Source: Mariniphaga sp041687255
GTDB taxonomy: Bacteria > Bacteroidota > Bacteroidia > Bacteroidales > Prolixibacteraceae
DNA length: 64,000 nt
Direction: 5' to 3'
NCBI GenBank assembly: GCA_041687255.1
Contig: JAWLCL010000005.1
Span: 124,001 to 188,000, forward strand
A model generated the notes under the pieces. It was not told the DNA's origin and did not search any database. It was given only the letters and a program-made list of their open reading frames with translations. This document shows positions 45,920-56,193 of the stretch, in pieces (the stretch's first letter is position 1; each line of letters starts with the position of its first letter). Both the position numbers and the translations under genes were made by a program.

Positions 45920-47386
45920 ATGAAAACCAACAGGAGAAACTTTTTCCAGATTGCCGGGGCGGCAGGTATTGGGGCATTATCAGGAGGTTTTACCTCGTGC
46001 AATACCCGTGCAGCCGGAACAACAGAAACGGCAATGGCCTCCATTAAGGAAGCAGTAGATCAGCAACACTCTCAGCAATTTAACATGTGTGGCTATGCTG
46101 CACCCAAACTCGAGACAGTAAGAATAGGTTTTATTGGTCTTGGCAGCCGCGGTCCGGGCGCAGTTGAAAGGATATCGAATATCGAAGGGGTGCGGATAAC
46201 AGCATTGTGTGATAAAAACCCTGATGGTGTAAAGCGCGGACAAAAAATTCTTGAAAAGCATGGTTTGCCAAAAGCCAAAGAGTACAGCGGCAGCGAAGAT
46301 GTGTGGAAGGAAATGTGTGAAAGCCAGGATGTAGACCTGGTATATATCGCCACTCCCTGGTCGCTGCATACTCCCATGGCTGTATACGCAATGGAAAACG
46401 GTAAACATGCAGCCACTGAAGTCCCGGCTGCTGTAACAGTTGATGAAGCCTGGCAGCTTGTTGAAACTTCGGAACGCACCAAAAAGCACTGCATGATGCT
46501 GGAAAATACCTGCTATGATTTTTTCGAGCTGCTTACCCTAAACATGGCAAGACAGGGTTTCTTTGGAGAAATCATCCATACTGAAGGTGCTTATATTCAT
46601 GACCTGCTGGCAAGCAATTTCAGCAAAGACGGTTATTCCGATATGTGGCGTTTGAAGCAAAACCAGCAACGTAACGGTAGCCTCTACCCTACTCATGGCC
46701 TTGGTCCGGTATGCCAGGTGCTGAACATCAACCGTGGAGATAAAATGGATTACCTTACCTCCATGTCGTCAAATGATTTCCAGATGGCAAAAAAGGCTGC
46801 TGAACTGGCTGCAAAGGATGATTTTTATGATCAGTTTGCTACCGACAATTACCGCGGTAACATGAATTCCACAATCATCCGTACCAATAAAGGCAAGACA
46901 ATAATGATTCAGCACGATGTCACCAGTCCGCGACCCTATTCACGAATACACCTTGTAAGCGGCACCGAAGGCATTGCCCGTAAATACCCTCTCCCCGGAA
47001 AGATTGCCAAAGGACACAGCTGGTTTGATGATGATGAAATGAAGGTTCTGGAAGAAAAGTACACTCCTGAAATTGTTAAGCTTGTTGGTGATATGGCTAA
47101 AAAGGTGGGAGGCCACGGAGGCATGGACTTTATGATGGACTGGCGCCTGATCGATTGCCTGCGTAACGGAATTCCGCTCGACCAGGATGTTTATGATGCC
47201 GCTCTCTGGAGCGTAGTTGCACCTCTCAGTGAATGGTCGGTTGCCAACCGTTCCAATTCAATTGATGTGCCTGATTTTTCAAACGGTGCATGGAAAACAA
47301 ATAAACCATTGGATATTAACCTCTCCCAGGGAGGAACCACTGGTGTAAAGATAAAAGCTGAAGCAGAAAGCCAGCTTAAACTTTAA
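45920..47386 (+). CDS. GH109-type Gfo/Idh/MocA protein (alpha-N-acetylgalactosaminidase family)
   Basis: 488 residues. A Tat-like leader (NRRNFFQIAGAAGIGALSGG) is followed by Cys, suggesting Tat export and possibly lipid anchoring. The NAD site is RIGFIGLGSRGPGAVERI; the catalytic-type segments EVPAAVTVDEAW and YPTHGLGPVCQ match the GH109 family, which hydrolyses alpha-GalNAc by an NAD-dependent elimination. Assignment to GalNAc rather than another sugar is by family. The gene is followed at once by a strong terminator and lies beside the PNGase F locus, so it may act on released glycans. Confidence 0.87.
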   Translation: MKTNRRNFFQIAGAAGIGALSGGFTSCNTRAAGTTETAMASIKEAVDQQHSQQFNMCGYAAPKLETVRIGFIGLGSRGPGAVERISNIEGVRITALCDKNPDGVKRGQKILEKHGLPKAKEYSGSEDVWKEMCESQDVDLVYIATPWSLHTPMAVYAMENGKHAATEVPAAVTVDEAWQLVETSERTKKHCMMLENTCYDFFELLTLNMARQGFFGEIIHTEGAYIHDLLASNFSKDGYSDMWRLKQNQQRNGSLYPTHGLGPVCQVLNINRGDKMDYLTSMSSNDFQMAKKAAELAAKDDFYDQFATDNYRGNMNSTIIRTNKGKTIMIQHDVTSPRPYSRIHLVSGTEGIARKYPLPGKIAKGHSWFDDDEMKVLEEKYTPEIVKLVGDMAKKVGGHGGMDFMMDWRLIDCLRNGIPLDQDVYDAALWSVVAPLSEWSVANRSNSIDVPDFSNGAWKTNKPLDINLSQGGTTGVKIKAEAESQLKL

Positions 47387-47400
47387 TCTTTTCCCATAAT

Positions 47401-47435
47401 AAAAAACCCGGTGAAGCAGCTTCACCGGGTTTTTT
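47401..47435. terminator. Strong bidirectional terminator
   Basis: Perfect 15-bp arms AAAAAACCCGGTGAA and TTCACCGGGTTTTTT with a GCAGC loop. It ends the GH109-type transcript and can also stop transcription of ROK1 from the other side. Confidence 0.92.
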
Positions 47436-47612
47436 ATTTATACCCGCTATTTAATTCCTTTCACTGATTTCATCTGTTCTTTATTCCTTTTGCCGCAGCA
47501 GTCAGGTAATACAAAACTTCCGGCTTTATTATTACAGCGGGCTTAACCTATACCGGTTTCTTAATGCGGTTCAAATTATTCACATTTCCTTTTATTCCAA
47601 CAGGTTCTGCAG

Positions 47613-48836
47613 TTATTCTGTTTCGCTGAAAAATTTCTGAAAAAGCATGGCAGTTACCCCCAGCAATCCCGACTGTTCCCAGATATCGGAAATCACTAAC
47701 CGGGTGTTGACATAAATCTGCTCCAGACAGTATTTATTGAGCGATTGTTGAATGGAAGGTAAGACATATTGATTGGCTGCAGATACCGTGCCTCCCAATA
47801 CTATAATACCCGGATTTAACAACTGAAGTATTACCGATAGTCCTTTTCCCAAGGCTAATCCTACCCGGTGCAGCAATTGTATCGAAAACTCATCTCCTGA
47901 TTTTGCCGCCAAAATAATATCTTCAGGTGTCAGTTCATCCGTTCTTCCCTTAAAGCGTTCGGTAAGTTGAGATACCCGGTTTTCATTAATTCCTTTGATG
48001 GCCTCTTTCACTATTACATAAGCCGAGGTAACTGTTTCGAGGCAACCACGTTTCCCGCAAATGCATAAATCACCATCTTCAACAAGCTGAATGTGCGAAA
48101 GCTCACCCGCAAAACCATTTGCCCCATTGTACAGCTTACCGTTTATTATAATGCCAAGTCCCACACCCCAACTCCAGGTTACCACAATGGCATTGTTATG
48201 TCCCTGCGCAGCCCCAAAACTATATTCACCATAAGCCTGCATCCGCGCGTCATTGTTTACATAAACCAATCCATTAAATTTCTGTTCCAACCGCTGCTTA
48301 ACATTCCGATAGTTTTCATTCTTTATGGTGAAATTAATTCCTTCCTTTTCATCAATCAGGCCGGGCATGGTAACTCCCACTCCATGGATCCGGTTCTCAT
48401 CTATTCCATTCTCACGAATCAACTGCCGGGAATAATCATAAATCTTATCGGCCAGATGATCGTCATCAATACTGGTATCAAACTTTATCAATGAAGAAAC
48501 TGCATTATTATGTGCATTGTATAAAGTTAATTTCGCCCTGTAACGTTCAACTTCACAGGCGATAGCATAAATTGAATTTTCAATTAAGCCATATAGAACC
48601 GGCTTTCTCCCGCCATGCGATAGACCTGTACCGCAGCTTTCCACGTATCCTGCCTCCGTAAGTTCATTCAGTAATGAGATTACTGTCGGAAGACTGACCC
48701 CAACCAGCTTACTGATGGCTTGCCCCGTAAGAGCACCCTGTTGATACAAAAGGTATAGAATTTTTTTCTTCTGTTTATGCTTTTTCAGCAGGTTCCCTGA
48801 AAGTTTAGTTTTCTGTGTTTTATTAATCAGCATCAT
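47613..48836 (-). CDS. ROK-family transcriptional regulator 1
   Basis: 407 residues. An N-terminal winged helix-turn-helix (about 20-75, GQAISKLVGVSLPTVISLLN) precedes a ROK domain with the zinc motif CICGKRGCLE. Such repressors sense sugars or sugar phosphates; some keep kinase activity. ATP-site GVTMPGLIDEKEG and NNDARMQAYGEY are present. It is closely similar to the ROK gene at 56.2 kb along its whole length. It lies downstream of the PNGase F operon, separated by a terminator, so it has its own promoter. Confidence 0.92.
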   Translation of the reverse strand: MMLINKTQKTKLSGNLLKKHKQKKKILYLLYQQGALTGQAISKLVGVSLPTVISLLNELTEAGYVESCGTGLSHGGRKPVLYGLIENSIYAIACEVERYRAKLTLYNAHNNAVSSLIKFDTSIDDDHLADKIYDYSRQLIRENGIDENRIHGVGVTMPGLIDEKEGINFTIKNENYRNVKQRLEQKFNGLVYVNNDARMQAYGEYSFGAAQGHNNAIVVTWSWGVGLGIIINGKLYNGANGFAGELSHIQLVEDGDLCICGKRGCLETVTSAYVIVKEAIKGINENRVSQLTERFKGRTDELTPEDIILAAKSGDEFSIQLLHRVGLALGKGLSVILQLLNPGIIVLGGTVSAANQYVLPSIQQSLNKYCLEQIYVNTRLVISDIWEQSGLLGVTAMLFQKFFSETE

Positions 48837-49000
48837 TTTAGTTCAAAGTCTATTTTCCAAAGTAAAATTAAATAAACATTTTGTCTGATTGCAAGTATTT
48901 AATAAAAAACATTAAAAAGTTTAAATTTTATTTCAAGAAATTAAACATCCTTATGTATTCAACATACTCAACCCGGTCGGGCACTCCTGTGCATATACTA

Positions 49001-49030
49001 AAAAAAGAGGAGCCATAAAGCCCCTCTTTC
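49001..49030 (-). terminator. Terminator of the SusC-SusD-PNGase F transcript
   Basis: Arms AAAGAGGAGC (49004-49013) and GCCCCTCTTT (49020-49029) pair with one mismatch; on the minus strand a T-run follows. It sits 24 bp after the PNGase F stop codon. Confidence 0.85.
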
Positions 49031-49052
49031 AATCATCAATCATCAATCAAGG

Positions 49053-50777
49053 TTATCGTTTTCCGGTTAACACTCCTGACACATTCCAGTGGCTGAAACT
49101 TCCCCCTTCACGTTCACCCAATGGTATGGCAACTTTCAACACATGCTTTCCGGGTTTCAATTCCGGTAAGGGAATATACACCGGGTTGGTTGCCTCACCG
49201 GGGCACCAGCCTGAGCGGCTGTAATCGCTCGAGGTAACCCCGTTCCAGAAATTACCCGATGCCGGGTTGTATTTGCGGTAGGCTCCGCAGTTGCTGTTCC
49301 ATGGGATGTAGCTGAAAATGGTTTTGCCATCCACTATAATCTCATTCACCTTTTGGTTAAACTCATCACCGCCGCCCCAGCCGCCATGGCCGGTTGAAAT
49401 GTACCTCAGGACCAAATCAGTAACTCCTTCTGGCACCTCAAATTCAATCTGCAATGAATCATTTTCAAACATGGTTCCATACTCCTGACCAGCCATTTCC
49501 ATGATGTTAAGCGAATTGAACAACGGGTAAACCCAGGTCTTTTCCTCTTCTAAGTTTTCACGCACCACCCTGCTTCCCGGGTAATATTTGAGGTCAAGGC
49601 TGACCTTATGGCCGCCTTTATCGTAGTTGCCTATAAATGCACCAATCCATACCTCACCCTGAAGCAGGGGCAACAGGTCGCTGATGTCCTGCTTGTAATA
49701 AGCCACATCTTCCCACTCCTGACCGTAAACCTGTACCTGCTCATTAAAATGTCTGGTACCAAATGGTGTGAAGAACCTTACCAGCTCAACTGCTGGCGAG
49801 AAGCCAGGTGTGGCAACCGTGGCGTGGTAATTCTTGCCGTTGGCGGCATTAAAAGCCGGCACCGCCTCAACCCCTTTCTCCAAAGCATCAAAAAACGACT
49901 GCTCCTTGTCTTCAGGAATGATAAATACTGTACCTGTACGGTCGTATGCGTCACCGTTTGAATACTGCTCCAGTTCGGCAAACACCATGTAGTCGGGAGT
50001 CATTTTTGGCAATTTCACTCTTTTGGTAATGATAGTCCCCCCGCCATAGCGGTAGGTTTTCTCCATCTGCACTCCTTCAGGATTCTTAATTTCATTTCCC
50101 CAGCTTATCTGCTCATCGTTGAATACCTCAACAGTAGTGATGAAGCTGCCGGTAACCAGGTGGCGGTAGTAGGCTGCATCCGCCTGCTCTCCCAAATCAT
50201 CAGGAATAATGGGCTTTGCATCTTTTTTCTTTATTTTCTGAATATCGGTTGCCACTAACCCGTAATTCCCATTGCGCACTACCTTTAACACCAGGCCGTC
50301 AACTATGCCATGACTCATCAGCGGTGTTCCCTTTACCTGCAAATCATTGGTATACCAAATCTCAATGGAATTGGAACGCAATGAAGCTTTTACTTTTTTA
50401 CAGGTGTAACCTAAAATCTCTTCCGTTTCACCTGTTTCTTCTATTTCAGGGTATTCCGAAAATTCTGTTTCAGTGTAAATTCTCCGGTTGTCAAAAAGAT
50501 CGGCCACCTGATAGGTGGTATTTGCAGTGAAATCAATATAAGATGTTTCCTGTGGGGTCTGCGGTATCAGCTCCACTCCGGGATTCTCAGAAAAAGCACT
50601 TGCAGCTTCGGGGCCTGCTATAACAATTGTACGGCCTCCCCTGTCGCGCACCTCTCCGTTTACTGTAGTCTGATAGGATACTCTTAGCTGCTCCTGTTGC
50701 TTTTCACCGGCAAGTAGTTCCCTGACCGGAAAAAGCAATGTAAAAGCAGCGAGAGTACCGGCTAAAAATCTGTACAT
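49053..50777 (-). CDS. PNGase F-type peptide-N-glycosidase with GLPGLI-like N-terminal domain
   Basis: 574 residues with a signal peptide (ends near LLAGE, residue 24). Residues about 30-180 look like a GLPGLI or bowl-like domain (IEIWYTNDL, GIVDGLVLKV). Residues about 230-570 match the two jelly rolls of PNGase F, including SRSGWCPGEATNPVYIPL. By eye, catalytic Asp60 of Elizabethkingia PNGase F aligns with D279 (GDAYDR), and Glu206 with E472 (GGGDEFNQ). Glu118 appears replaced by Gly/Ile in AFIGNYD. It should cut the amide between asparagine and N-glycans outside the cell. It is the last gene of the SusC-SusD operon. Confidence 0.88.
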   Translation of the reverse strand: MYRFLAGTLAAFTLLFPVRELLAGEKQQEQLRVSYQTTVNGEVRDRGGRTIVIAGPEAASAFSENPGVELIPQTPQETSYIDFTANTTYQVADLFDNRRIYTETEFSEYPEIEETGETEEILGYTCKKVKASLRSNSIEIWYTNDLQVKGTPLMSHGIVDGLVLKVVRNGNYGLVATDIQKIKKKDAKPIIPDDLGEQADAAYYRHLVTGSFITTVEVFNDEQISWGNEIKNPEGVQMEKTYRYGGGTIITKRVKLPKMTPDYMVFAELEQYSNGDAYDRTGTVFIIPEDKEQSFFDALEKGVEAVPAFNAANGKNYHATVATPGFSPAVELVRFFTPFGTRHFNEQVQVYGQEWEDVAYYKQDISDLLPLLQGEVWIGAFIGNYDKGGHKVSLDLKYYPGSRVVRENLEEEKTWVYPLFNSLNIMEMAGQEYGTMFENDSLQIEFEVPEGVTDLVLRYISTGHGGWGGGDEFNQKVNEIIVDGKTIFSYIPWNSNCGAYRKYNPASGNFWNGVTSSDYSRSGWCPGEATNPVYIPLPELKPGKHVLKVAIPLGEREGGSFSHWNVSGVLTGKR

Positions 50778-50823
50778 ATTGATAATTAATAAACTGAGAT
50801 TAAAAACTTCGGCTTAAAAACAA

Positions 50824-50850
50824 GAGCCACCCGACTAAAGCGGGCAGCTC
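50824..50850 (-). terminator. Weak hairpin between SusD and PNGase F genes
   Basis: Arms GAGC plus CCCG and CGGG plus GCTC pair with 2-nt internal loops, followed on the minus strand by TTGTTTTT. It looks like a leaky intrinsic terminator or processing hairpin that would reduce PNGase F expression relative to SusCD. Confidence 0.5.
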
Positions 50851-50895
50851 CTGAACACTTCTCTCTGTTAAATATAAATTTGATTTACCTTTAAC

Positions 50896-52752
50896 CTATT
50901 GTTTTGGACCGGCCCCATACTCAGGGTTTTCGGTATCGAACCACAACCTTTCAGTATTAAGAACCTCAGGGCTGTTGTTACCTGTTGTAAAACCTTGTTC
51001 CTGTACAGCTTCCAGTTTGTTTGCGTAGTTCAGGTCATCCTGGGTAGGAGTGCTGACTTCGAAACGACGTGGAATAGGCATTTCGCTGCCTGAAGTCGTA
51101 AAGTTTTCCCAGGGCAGGTATTCACTTCCTTTCACTGGTACACCTGAACGGCGAACGGTTGTCCACAGGTCGTTCGGAGTATTCATGAAGTTGATGTATT
51201 GCTGGATGTAAATTTTCTCAAGGGCATCGGCACTTAAATCAAGAACCGGAGATTCGAGCAGCGCAGCAATTTCGCCGTCGCGCAGTTTTGTAGCAGCGGC
51301 TTCTGCCTGGTCAGCATCCTGGTAAACAGGGTCGGCATTGTAATAAGGCATCTGATTGTTCTCAGCCAATGCATCAGCCCTTCTAATTGACAATTCAACT
51401 CCCCAGTCCAGGTATTCCTGAGCAGTTTTAGGCAAATTAGCGCCCAATTGTTTGAACTCTGCCAGGTACAAATTGGTTTCTGCAGAACTTCCCAGTACAA
51501 CATTCAGCGGCGGATCGTTGTCTTTAAGCTCGATCAGCCTGCCACCCGGACGTGTCGGATATGTATAGTCGTAAGATGTACGGGTAAGTTTTTGAGAATA
51601 CAGCGAAGTTGCTAAATATGTTTTTTCCACACCTTCAGCTGAGATACGGTTGTATGAGCCCTGATTGAAATATACATCGTAGGCACCATCAATGGTTTTA
51701 TCGGGTGAAACCGGCGCACCATGATAACGCACCCAGGGTTCTCCCGGAGCATTCCATCCTGCAAAATTGCCTTCTTCGTCCACATTTACGTATGGAGCAA
51801 TATAGGGAGGCAGCGCTTTATCAGCATCAAGGAACGCCTGTACCACTTCAGCATTGAAATGGTTCTTTTCGTAAATGAATCGAACACGCGGGTCTTTGTT
51901 TTCAACAAGAAAATCGATTACGTTTTTGCCACCATAGCCAATCCACAAACCTTCACCTGTACCGTAATATTTAATACCCCGATGGTAAATAAAATCGTCA
52001 CTTAAATTATCCATGTATCCGGCAGGTGAATTCACCACTTCCTGGGCAATCTGCAGAGCCTTTGCCCTGTCTTTATTAACCAGACGGGCGGCAATTTTCA
52101 GCTTTAAAAGGTTGGCAAATTTTGCCCATTTGCCATAATCGCCACCGTAGATGACATCCTGATTACCGATTTCAAACTGGTTTTCAGCAGTTGTCAAAAC
52201 ATTGATTGCTTCGTCCAGTTCAGCAAGCCAGGTATTAAACAGTTCTTGCTGGTTATCCAGTTCAGGTGTAAGCAGCGGCGGATTGGTATAAGGAGCCAGT
52301 CCTGCTTCTGTATATACAATTGAACCAATATTATCGGTTACAGTTAATGCAGTAGCTATCTGTATAGGATAAGTCAGGGCTTCCAAAGCCTGGTAAGAAG
52401 CTTTCTCAGCATCAGGCATTGCTTCAATCCGCATCCTGATATCAGTAGTCTGCGGAAACAATGCACGGTAGAGGTTTTGACCACCTCTGGCGCCCATCCG
52501 GTTAAAATCAGCAGTATTACCACCCTGAGAAGTAGTTACCTGGTTCCAGGGAAAAATATACTGAAAGTTATTATAAAACCATACGGTATAATCATCATTG
52601 AACATCTGCTCAATGGCCTTGCTGGCAGAATACCTTAAATCGGGCTCTGCCAAAGTAGAGGGGTTGGAGTTCAATTCTGCGAATTTATCCTTATCGCATC
52701 CCCAGGCTGCTATGAAAATCAGAGCAAAAATTAATTTATAAGTTGTTTTCAT
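50896..52752 (-). CDS. susD: SusD/RagB-family surface lipoprotein (SusD-like 2)
   Basis: 618 residues. Lipobox AAWGC (Cys19) gives a surface-exposed lipoprotein. The body is the TPR-rich SusD fold with SALEPD-like NPSTLAEPDLRYSASKAIEQ at the start, the AKFANLLKLKIAARL segment and a C-terminal GSEMPIPRR motif, matching the SusD-like_2 subfamily. It would hold oligosaccharide or glycopeptide over the SusC barrel. It lies 20 bp downstream of susC. Confidence 0.92.
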   Translation of the reverse strand: MKTTYKLIFALIFIAAWGCDKDKFAELNSNPSTLAEPDLRYSASKAIEQMFNDDYTVWFYNNFQYIFPWNQVTTSQGGNTADFNRMGARGGQNLYRALFPQTTDIRMRIEAMPDAEKASYQALEALTYPIQIATALTVTDNIGSIVYTEAGLAPYTNPPLLTPELDNQQELFNTWLAELDEAINVLTTAENQFEIGNQDVIYGGDYGKWAKFANLLKLKIAARLVNKDRAKALQIAQEVVNSPAGYMDNLSDDFIYHRGIKYYGTGEGLWIGYGGKNVIDFLVENKDPRVRFIYEKNHFNAEVVQAFLDADKALPPYIAPYVNVDEEGNFAGWNAPGEPWVRYHGAPVSPDKTIDGAYDVYFNQGSYNRISAEGVEKTYLATSLYSQKLTRTSYDYTYPTRPGGRLIELKDNDPPLNVVLGSSAETNLYLAEFKQLGANLPKTAQEYLDWGVELSIRRADALAENNQMPYYNADPVYQDADQAEAAATKLRDGEIAALLESPVLDLSADALEKIYIQQYINFMNTPNDLWTTVRRSGVPVKGSEYLPWENFTTSGSEMPIPRRFEVSTPTQDDLNYANKLEAVQEQGFTTGNNSPEVLNTERLWFDTENPEYGAGPKQ

Positions 52753-52772
52753 CTTTATAATTTTTTAAAAGA

Positions 52773-55700
52773 TTAAAAGTCAATACTTAGCGTCATAGTA
52801 TAAGTAGCCATATAGGGCGTAAAGGAACGCTCAAAGTAGGATGCGTTGCTCGATGTTCCCCTGAAGCTTTCAGGATTCAGGTTGTTCGGCAGCGAATTGT
52901 AGAGGTAACCAATGTTACGGGCATTCAATGATACATAAAGGTTCTGCGCTTTTATTTTCTGTGCGGCAGCCCTTGGCAGGTTGTATCCCAGTGAAATATT
53001 TCTCACAGCCAGGTATTTCACTTCATTGAACCAGTTGTCGTTGATAACACCGGTACCCCATGCGTTATTGAAATAAGTGTAAAGGCTGGCATGAGTCGGT
53101 TCTACATAACCGGCTTCATAAGCTTCCTGATAAGTCATTCCGCCAACATCCTGTGTTGCTCCCGAAGGAGTGGTAACAGTTTGTCCTTCGGCAAAAACAC
53201 CTTCAGGAATCATACCATCGCTAAATGTCTGACCTGCTGTGTTGGCATACTGACTGGTCCATTCAATACCACCATACTCAGCATCTCTCCAGTTAAGTGA
53301 AGTATTCATATAACCGTAAGCTGTTCCGTACTTGTTTGAATAGGAAGCAATGTGACCGCCATAACGTCCATCAAGCAACACTGAGAATGTCAGGTTCTTA
53401 ATGCGGAACGAGTTATCCCATGAGCCTTCAAAGTCGGGATTGATTTTACCTATCTCCTGTACCTCGCCACTACGCTGGTAGTATGCACCGCGTACATCAT
53501 CTCTCCAAAGCAGCACTTTATTGCCGTTTCCATCTTCCAGCGGTTTGCTGTCCGACATCAACACACCATATTCACCATCTTCAAAGGCAACCGAACCAAT
53601 ACGGTAGTTACCGTAGTCAACATAGCCGGCCAAAAGTTTGTAATCACCAACTTCTTCCCTTAAGTCGGAAATCGTAGTTGTATTATCCCAGTAATTAACT
53701 GTTGAACTCCATTCAAAGTTTTTAGTCTGAACAGGTACAAATTTCAATGAAACTTCAAATCCCCTGTTTGTAAGGGTACCGATGTTTGTCAGCATCCGGT
53801 CGTAACCTGTTTCCGCCGGAATCGGAATGTCGCCAATCTGATTGGTAATTGCTTCATCGTAATAAGCTACGTCGGCGCTCAACCTGTTGTTGAAGAACCT
53901 TAAATCAAGGCCAATTTCCTTTGAATTTTTACGTTCAGGCTTAATGGCCGGGTCAACCAAAGTAGTCGATTTAGTATTGTTGTAGATGAACTGGCCTCCG
54001 TCAAGCTCAACAAGTCCTACTCCATAACCCTGATTGATAAAATAAGGGTCAGTATCGTTACCTACCTGTGCCCATGATGCACGTAATTTACCGAATGAGA
54101 ATGCAGAGCCCAGGTTGAAGGTCTCTGTAAAAATCCATGAACCGCTAACCGATGGGTAGAAATAAGAAAAGTTACCGGTTCCGTCGGTGTAAACCAGTGA
54201 AGATGACCAGTCGTTACGTCCGGTTACATCAATGTACAATTGATCCTTCCATCCAAAGTTGGCCAGGAAGTACAATGAATTGATCTGTTTTGTAGCTGAA
54301 ACGGCAGCTTCGGTCTGCAATGTCTTTTTCGAGTTGCCCATATAAAACCTTCCGGGAACAATAAATCCGCCATCGGTATTGGTACGGGTGAACTGTCTTT
54401 CCTGATCCCATACTTCACCACCAAGAATGATGTTTGTTGAGAATGAATCCCACGCCTTATTGATATTGGCCATCAGCTTGCCGGTGCGGCTGATATCTGC
54501 TTCATTTCTCAGCTGGTAGTAACCACCTTCCATGGCATATCCCTGTCCAAGGTTCTTTTCTTCAAAATTAATTGTATAGTGGTTCATATTGGCTTCTGCA
54601 GTTATTGCAAGCCAGTTGGTTACATCTGCAGTTAACGTTACGATAGGACGAGTAACCTGTTCATTTCTTACGGCAGTGTTCAGATTGTATGAAAACCAGG
54701 TACCATTACCGGGCACACTGGCATAAGTGTCTCCATAGTTACCGTTTGGCGTACCCCCATGAGGAGCCTGCCAGACTTCCCGCTTATTCCATCTTTTAGT
54801 ATCGTACCAGCCGCGCCATGCACCTGTTGAAAAGTTTTCAGCAAGGTTGTTCTGCGGATTCTGCGCCCTTGAAGTGGTAAATGAAACCGAAGCCGAAGCA
54901 GTAAGCCATTTTGCCAGGTTGTACGAACCTTTCAGTAACATGGCATTCCTGTCGAATTCATTTGTAGGCATCACGCCATCACGGGTATTGTATGAATTGG
55001 AAAGATAAAAGCTTCCGTTTTCATTTGCACCGCTGAAAGAAACAGCTGTATTCGAGCTCACACCTAAATCGTATGCATCGAGCATGTTGTTTGGATAGGC
55101 TGTGTAGGTCGACATGGTCCGGTCGTAATCTTCAATCGGACGGCCATCAAATCTTGGTCCCCAGAATAAAGTGGTTGCACCAATTTTTGAATGGGTCATC
55201 GTACCGTCAATGTCACGTTTGTAAAGCTGATTGGTATCCCAGCGGTAGAAATTACCACCGGCATCCCTGTCACCATAACCAATATAACCGGCAATGGTAC
55301 CGCTACCAAATTCGTACTGCAAATCCGGAACTGCGTAAACATGATCGATACCTAATGTTTGGGTAACTTTTACTCCAATCCCCCGTTGGCCCTGACCATC
55401 TTTATTTTTAATAACTATAGCTCCGTTAATACCACGTGAACCATACAATGCAGTTGCAGCAGCACCTTTCAATACTGAAACCGACTCATAATCATCGGGG
55501 TTCAGGTTTTTCAGGATGTTACCGTAGTCGTTTGAGCTTGAAGCCCAGTCGGCGCTTTCGTTTGAAATGGCATTCTCCACAATTACCCCGTCAATAACAA
55601 ATATAGGCTGGTTATTGCTTGAATTCAAAACCGACACCCCACGAACCTGTATCTTGCTGTTACCAAACAAACCACCATCAGAAGAACCGATGCTTACACC

Positions 55701-56138
55701 GGCCGATTTCCCCTGAAGGGCCTGTACAGGGTTAACTGTATTTACACGTGAAATTTCCTCTCCGGAAACTTCAGTCATCGCATATCCCAGCTTTTTTGTT
55801 TCGCGTTTAATACCAAGGGCTGTTACCACTACTTCATCCAAACCAATGGCATCAACAGTAAGTGTAACATCCACAGTTGAGCGGTTATTAACCGGCATTT
55901 CCTGGGTGCTCATACCCACAAATGAAAATACCAGTGTAGCATCGCCCGAAGAAACATTCAGCGAATAATTACCGTCGGCATTGGTAATTGTTCCGGTGCT
56001 TGTCCCCTTTTCAATCACAGTGGCACCGGGAATTCCGGCACCTTCGGCATCAGAAACCGTTCCCGATACCCGATGTTGTGCCATTGCCCCTGCAATCAGG
56101 ACAAAGCACATCGTTAAGGTTAAAAAAATCTTTCGCAT
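52773..56138 (-). CDS. susC: SusC/RagA TonB-dependent outer-membrane transporter
   Basis: 1121 residues. Signal peptide (about 1-20), carboxypeptidase-regulatory-like domain (about 22-110, VSGTVSDAEGAGIPGATVIE), TonB-box/plug domain with VDAIGLDEVVVTALGI and the SusC motif ALYGSRGINGAIVIK, then a 22-strand barrel ending in MTLSIDF. It imports ligand captured by SusD, energised by TonB. It stands 55 bp after ROK2, which may be co-transcribed with it. Confidence 0.95.
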   Translation of the reverse strand: MRKIFLTLTMCFVLIAGAMAQHRVSGTVSDAEGAGIPGATVIEKGTSTGTITNADGNYSLNVSSGDATLVFSFVGMSTQEMPVNNRSTVDVTLTVDAIGLDEVVVTALGIKRETKKLGYAMTEVSGEEISRVNTVNPVQALQGKSAGVSIGSSDGGLFGNSKIQVRGVSVLNSSNNQPIFVIDGVIVENAISNESADWASSSNDYGNILKNLNPDDYESVSVLKGAAATALYGSRGINGAIVIKNKDGQGQRGIGVKVTQTLGIDHVYAVPDLQYEFGSGTIAGYIGYGDRDAGGNFYRWDTNQLYKRDIDGTMTHSKIGATTLFWGPRFDGRPIEDYDRTMSTYTAYPNNMLDAYDLGVSSNTAVSFSGANENGSFYLSNSYNTRDGVMPTNEFDRNAMLLKGSYNLAKWLTASASVSFTTSRAQNPQNNLAENFSTGAWRGWYDTKRWNKREVWQAPHGGTPNGNYGDTYASVPGNGTWFSYNLNTAVRNEQVTRPIVTLTADVTNWLAITAEANMNHYTINFEEKNLGQGYAMEGGYYQLRNEADISRTGKLMANINKAWDSFSTNIILGGEVWDQERQFTRTNTDGGFIVPGRFYMGNSKKTLQTEAAVSATKQINSLYFLANFGWKDQLYIDVTGRNDWSSSLVYTDGTGNFSYFYPSVSGSWIFTETFNLGSAFSFGKLRASWAQVGNDTDPYFINQGYGVGLVELDGGQFIYNNTKSTTLVDPAIKPERKNSKEIGLDLRFFNNRLSADVAYYDEAITNQIGDIPIPAETGYDRMLTNIGTLTNRGFEVSLKFVPVQTKNFEWSSTVNYWDNTTTISDLREEVGDYKLLAGYVDYGNYRIGSVAFEDGEYGVLMSDSKPLEDGNGNKVLLWRDDVRGAYYQRSGEVQEIGKINPDFEGSWDNSFRIKNLTFSVLLDGRYGGHIASYSNKYGTAYGYMNTSLNWRDAEYGGIEWTSQYANTAGQTFSDGMIPEGVFAEGQTVTTPSGATQDVGGMTYQEAYEAGYVEPTHASLYTYFNNAWGTGVINDNWFNEVKYLAVRNISLGYNLPRAAAQKIKAQNLYVSLNARNIGYLYNSLPNNLNPESFRGTSSNASYFERSFTPYMATYTMTLSIDF

Positions 56139-56193
56139 AGATTTTTACATTTAAATTAGTAATTAGAAACTCTCTCTCTTTTATTTTTAGTCG

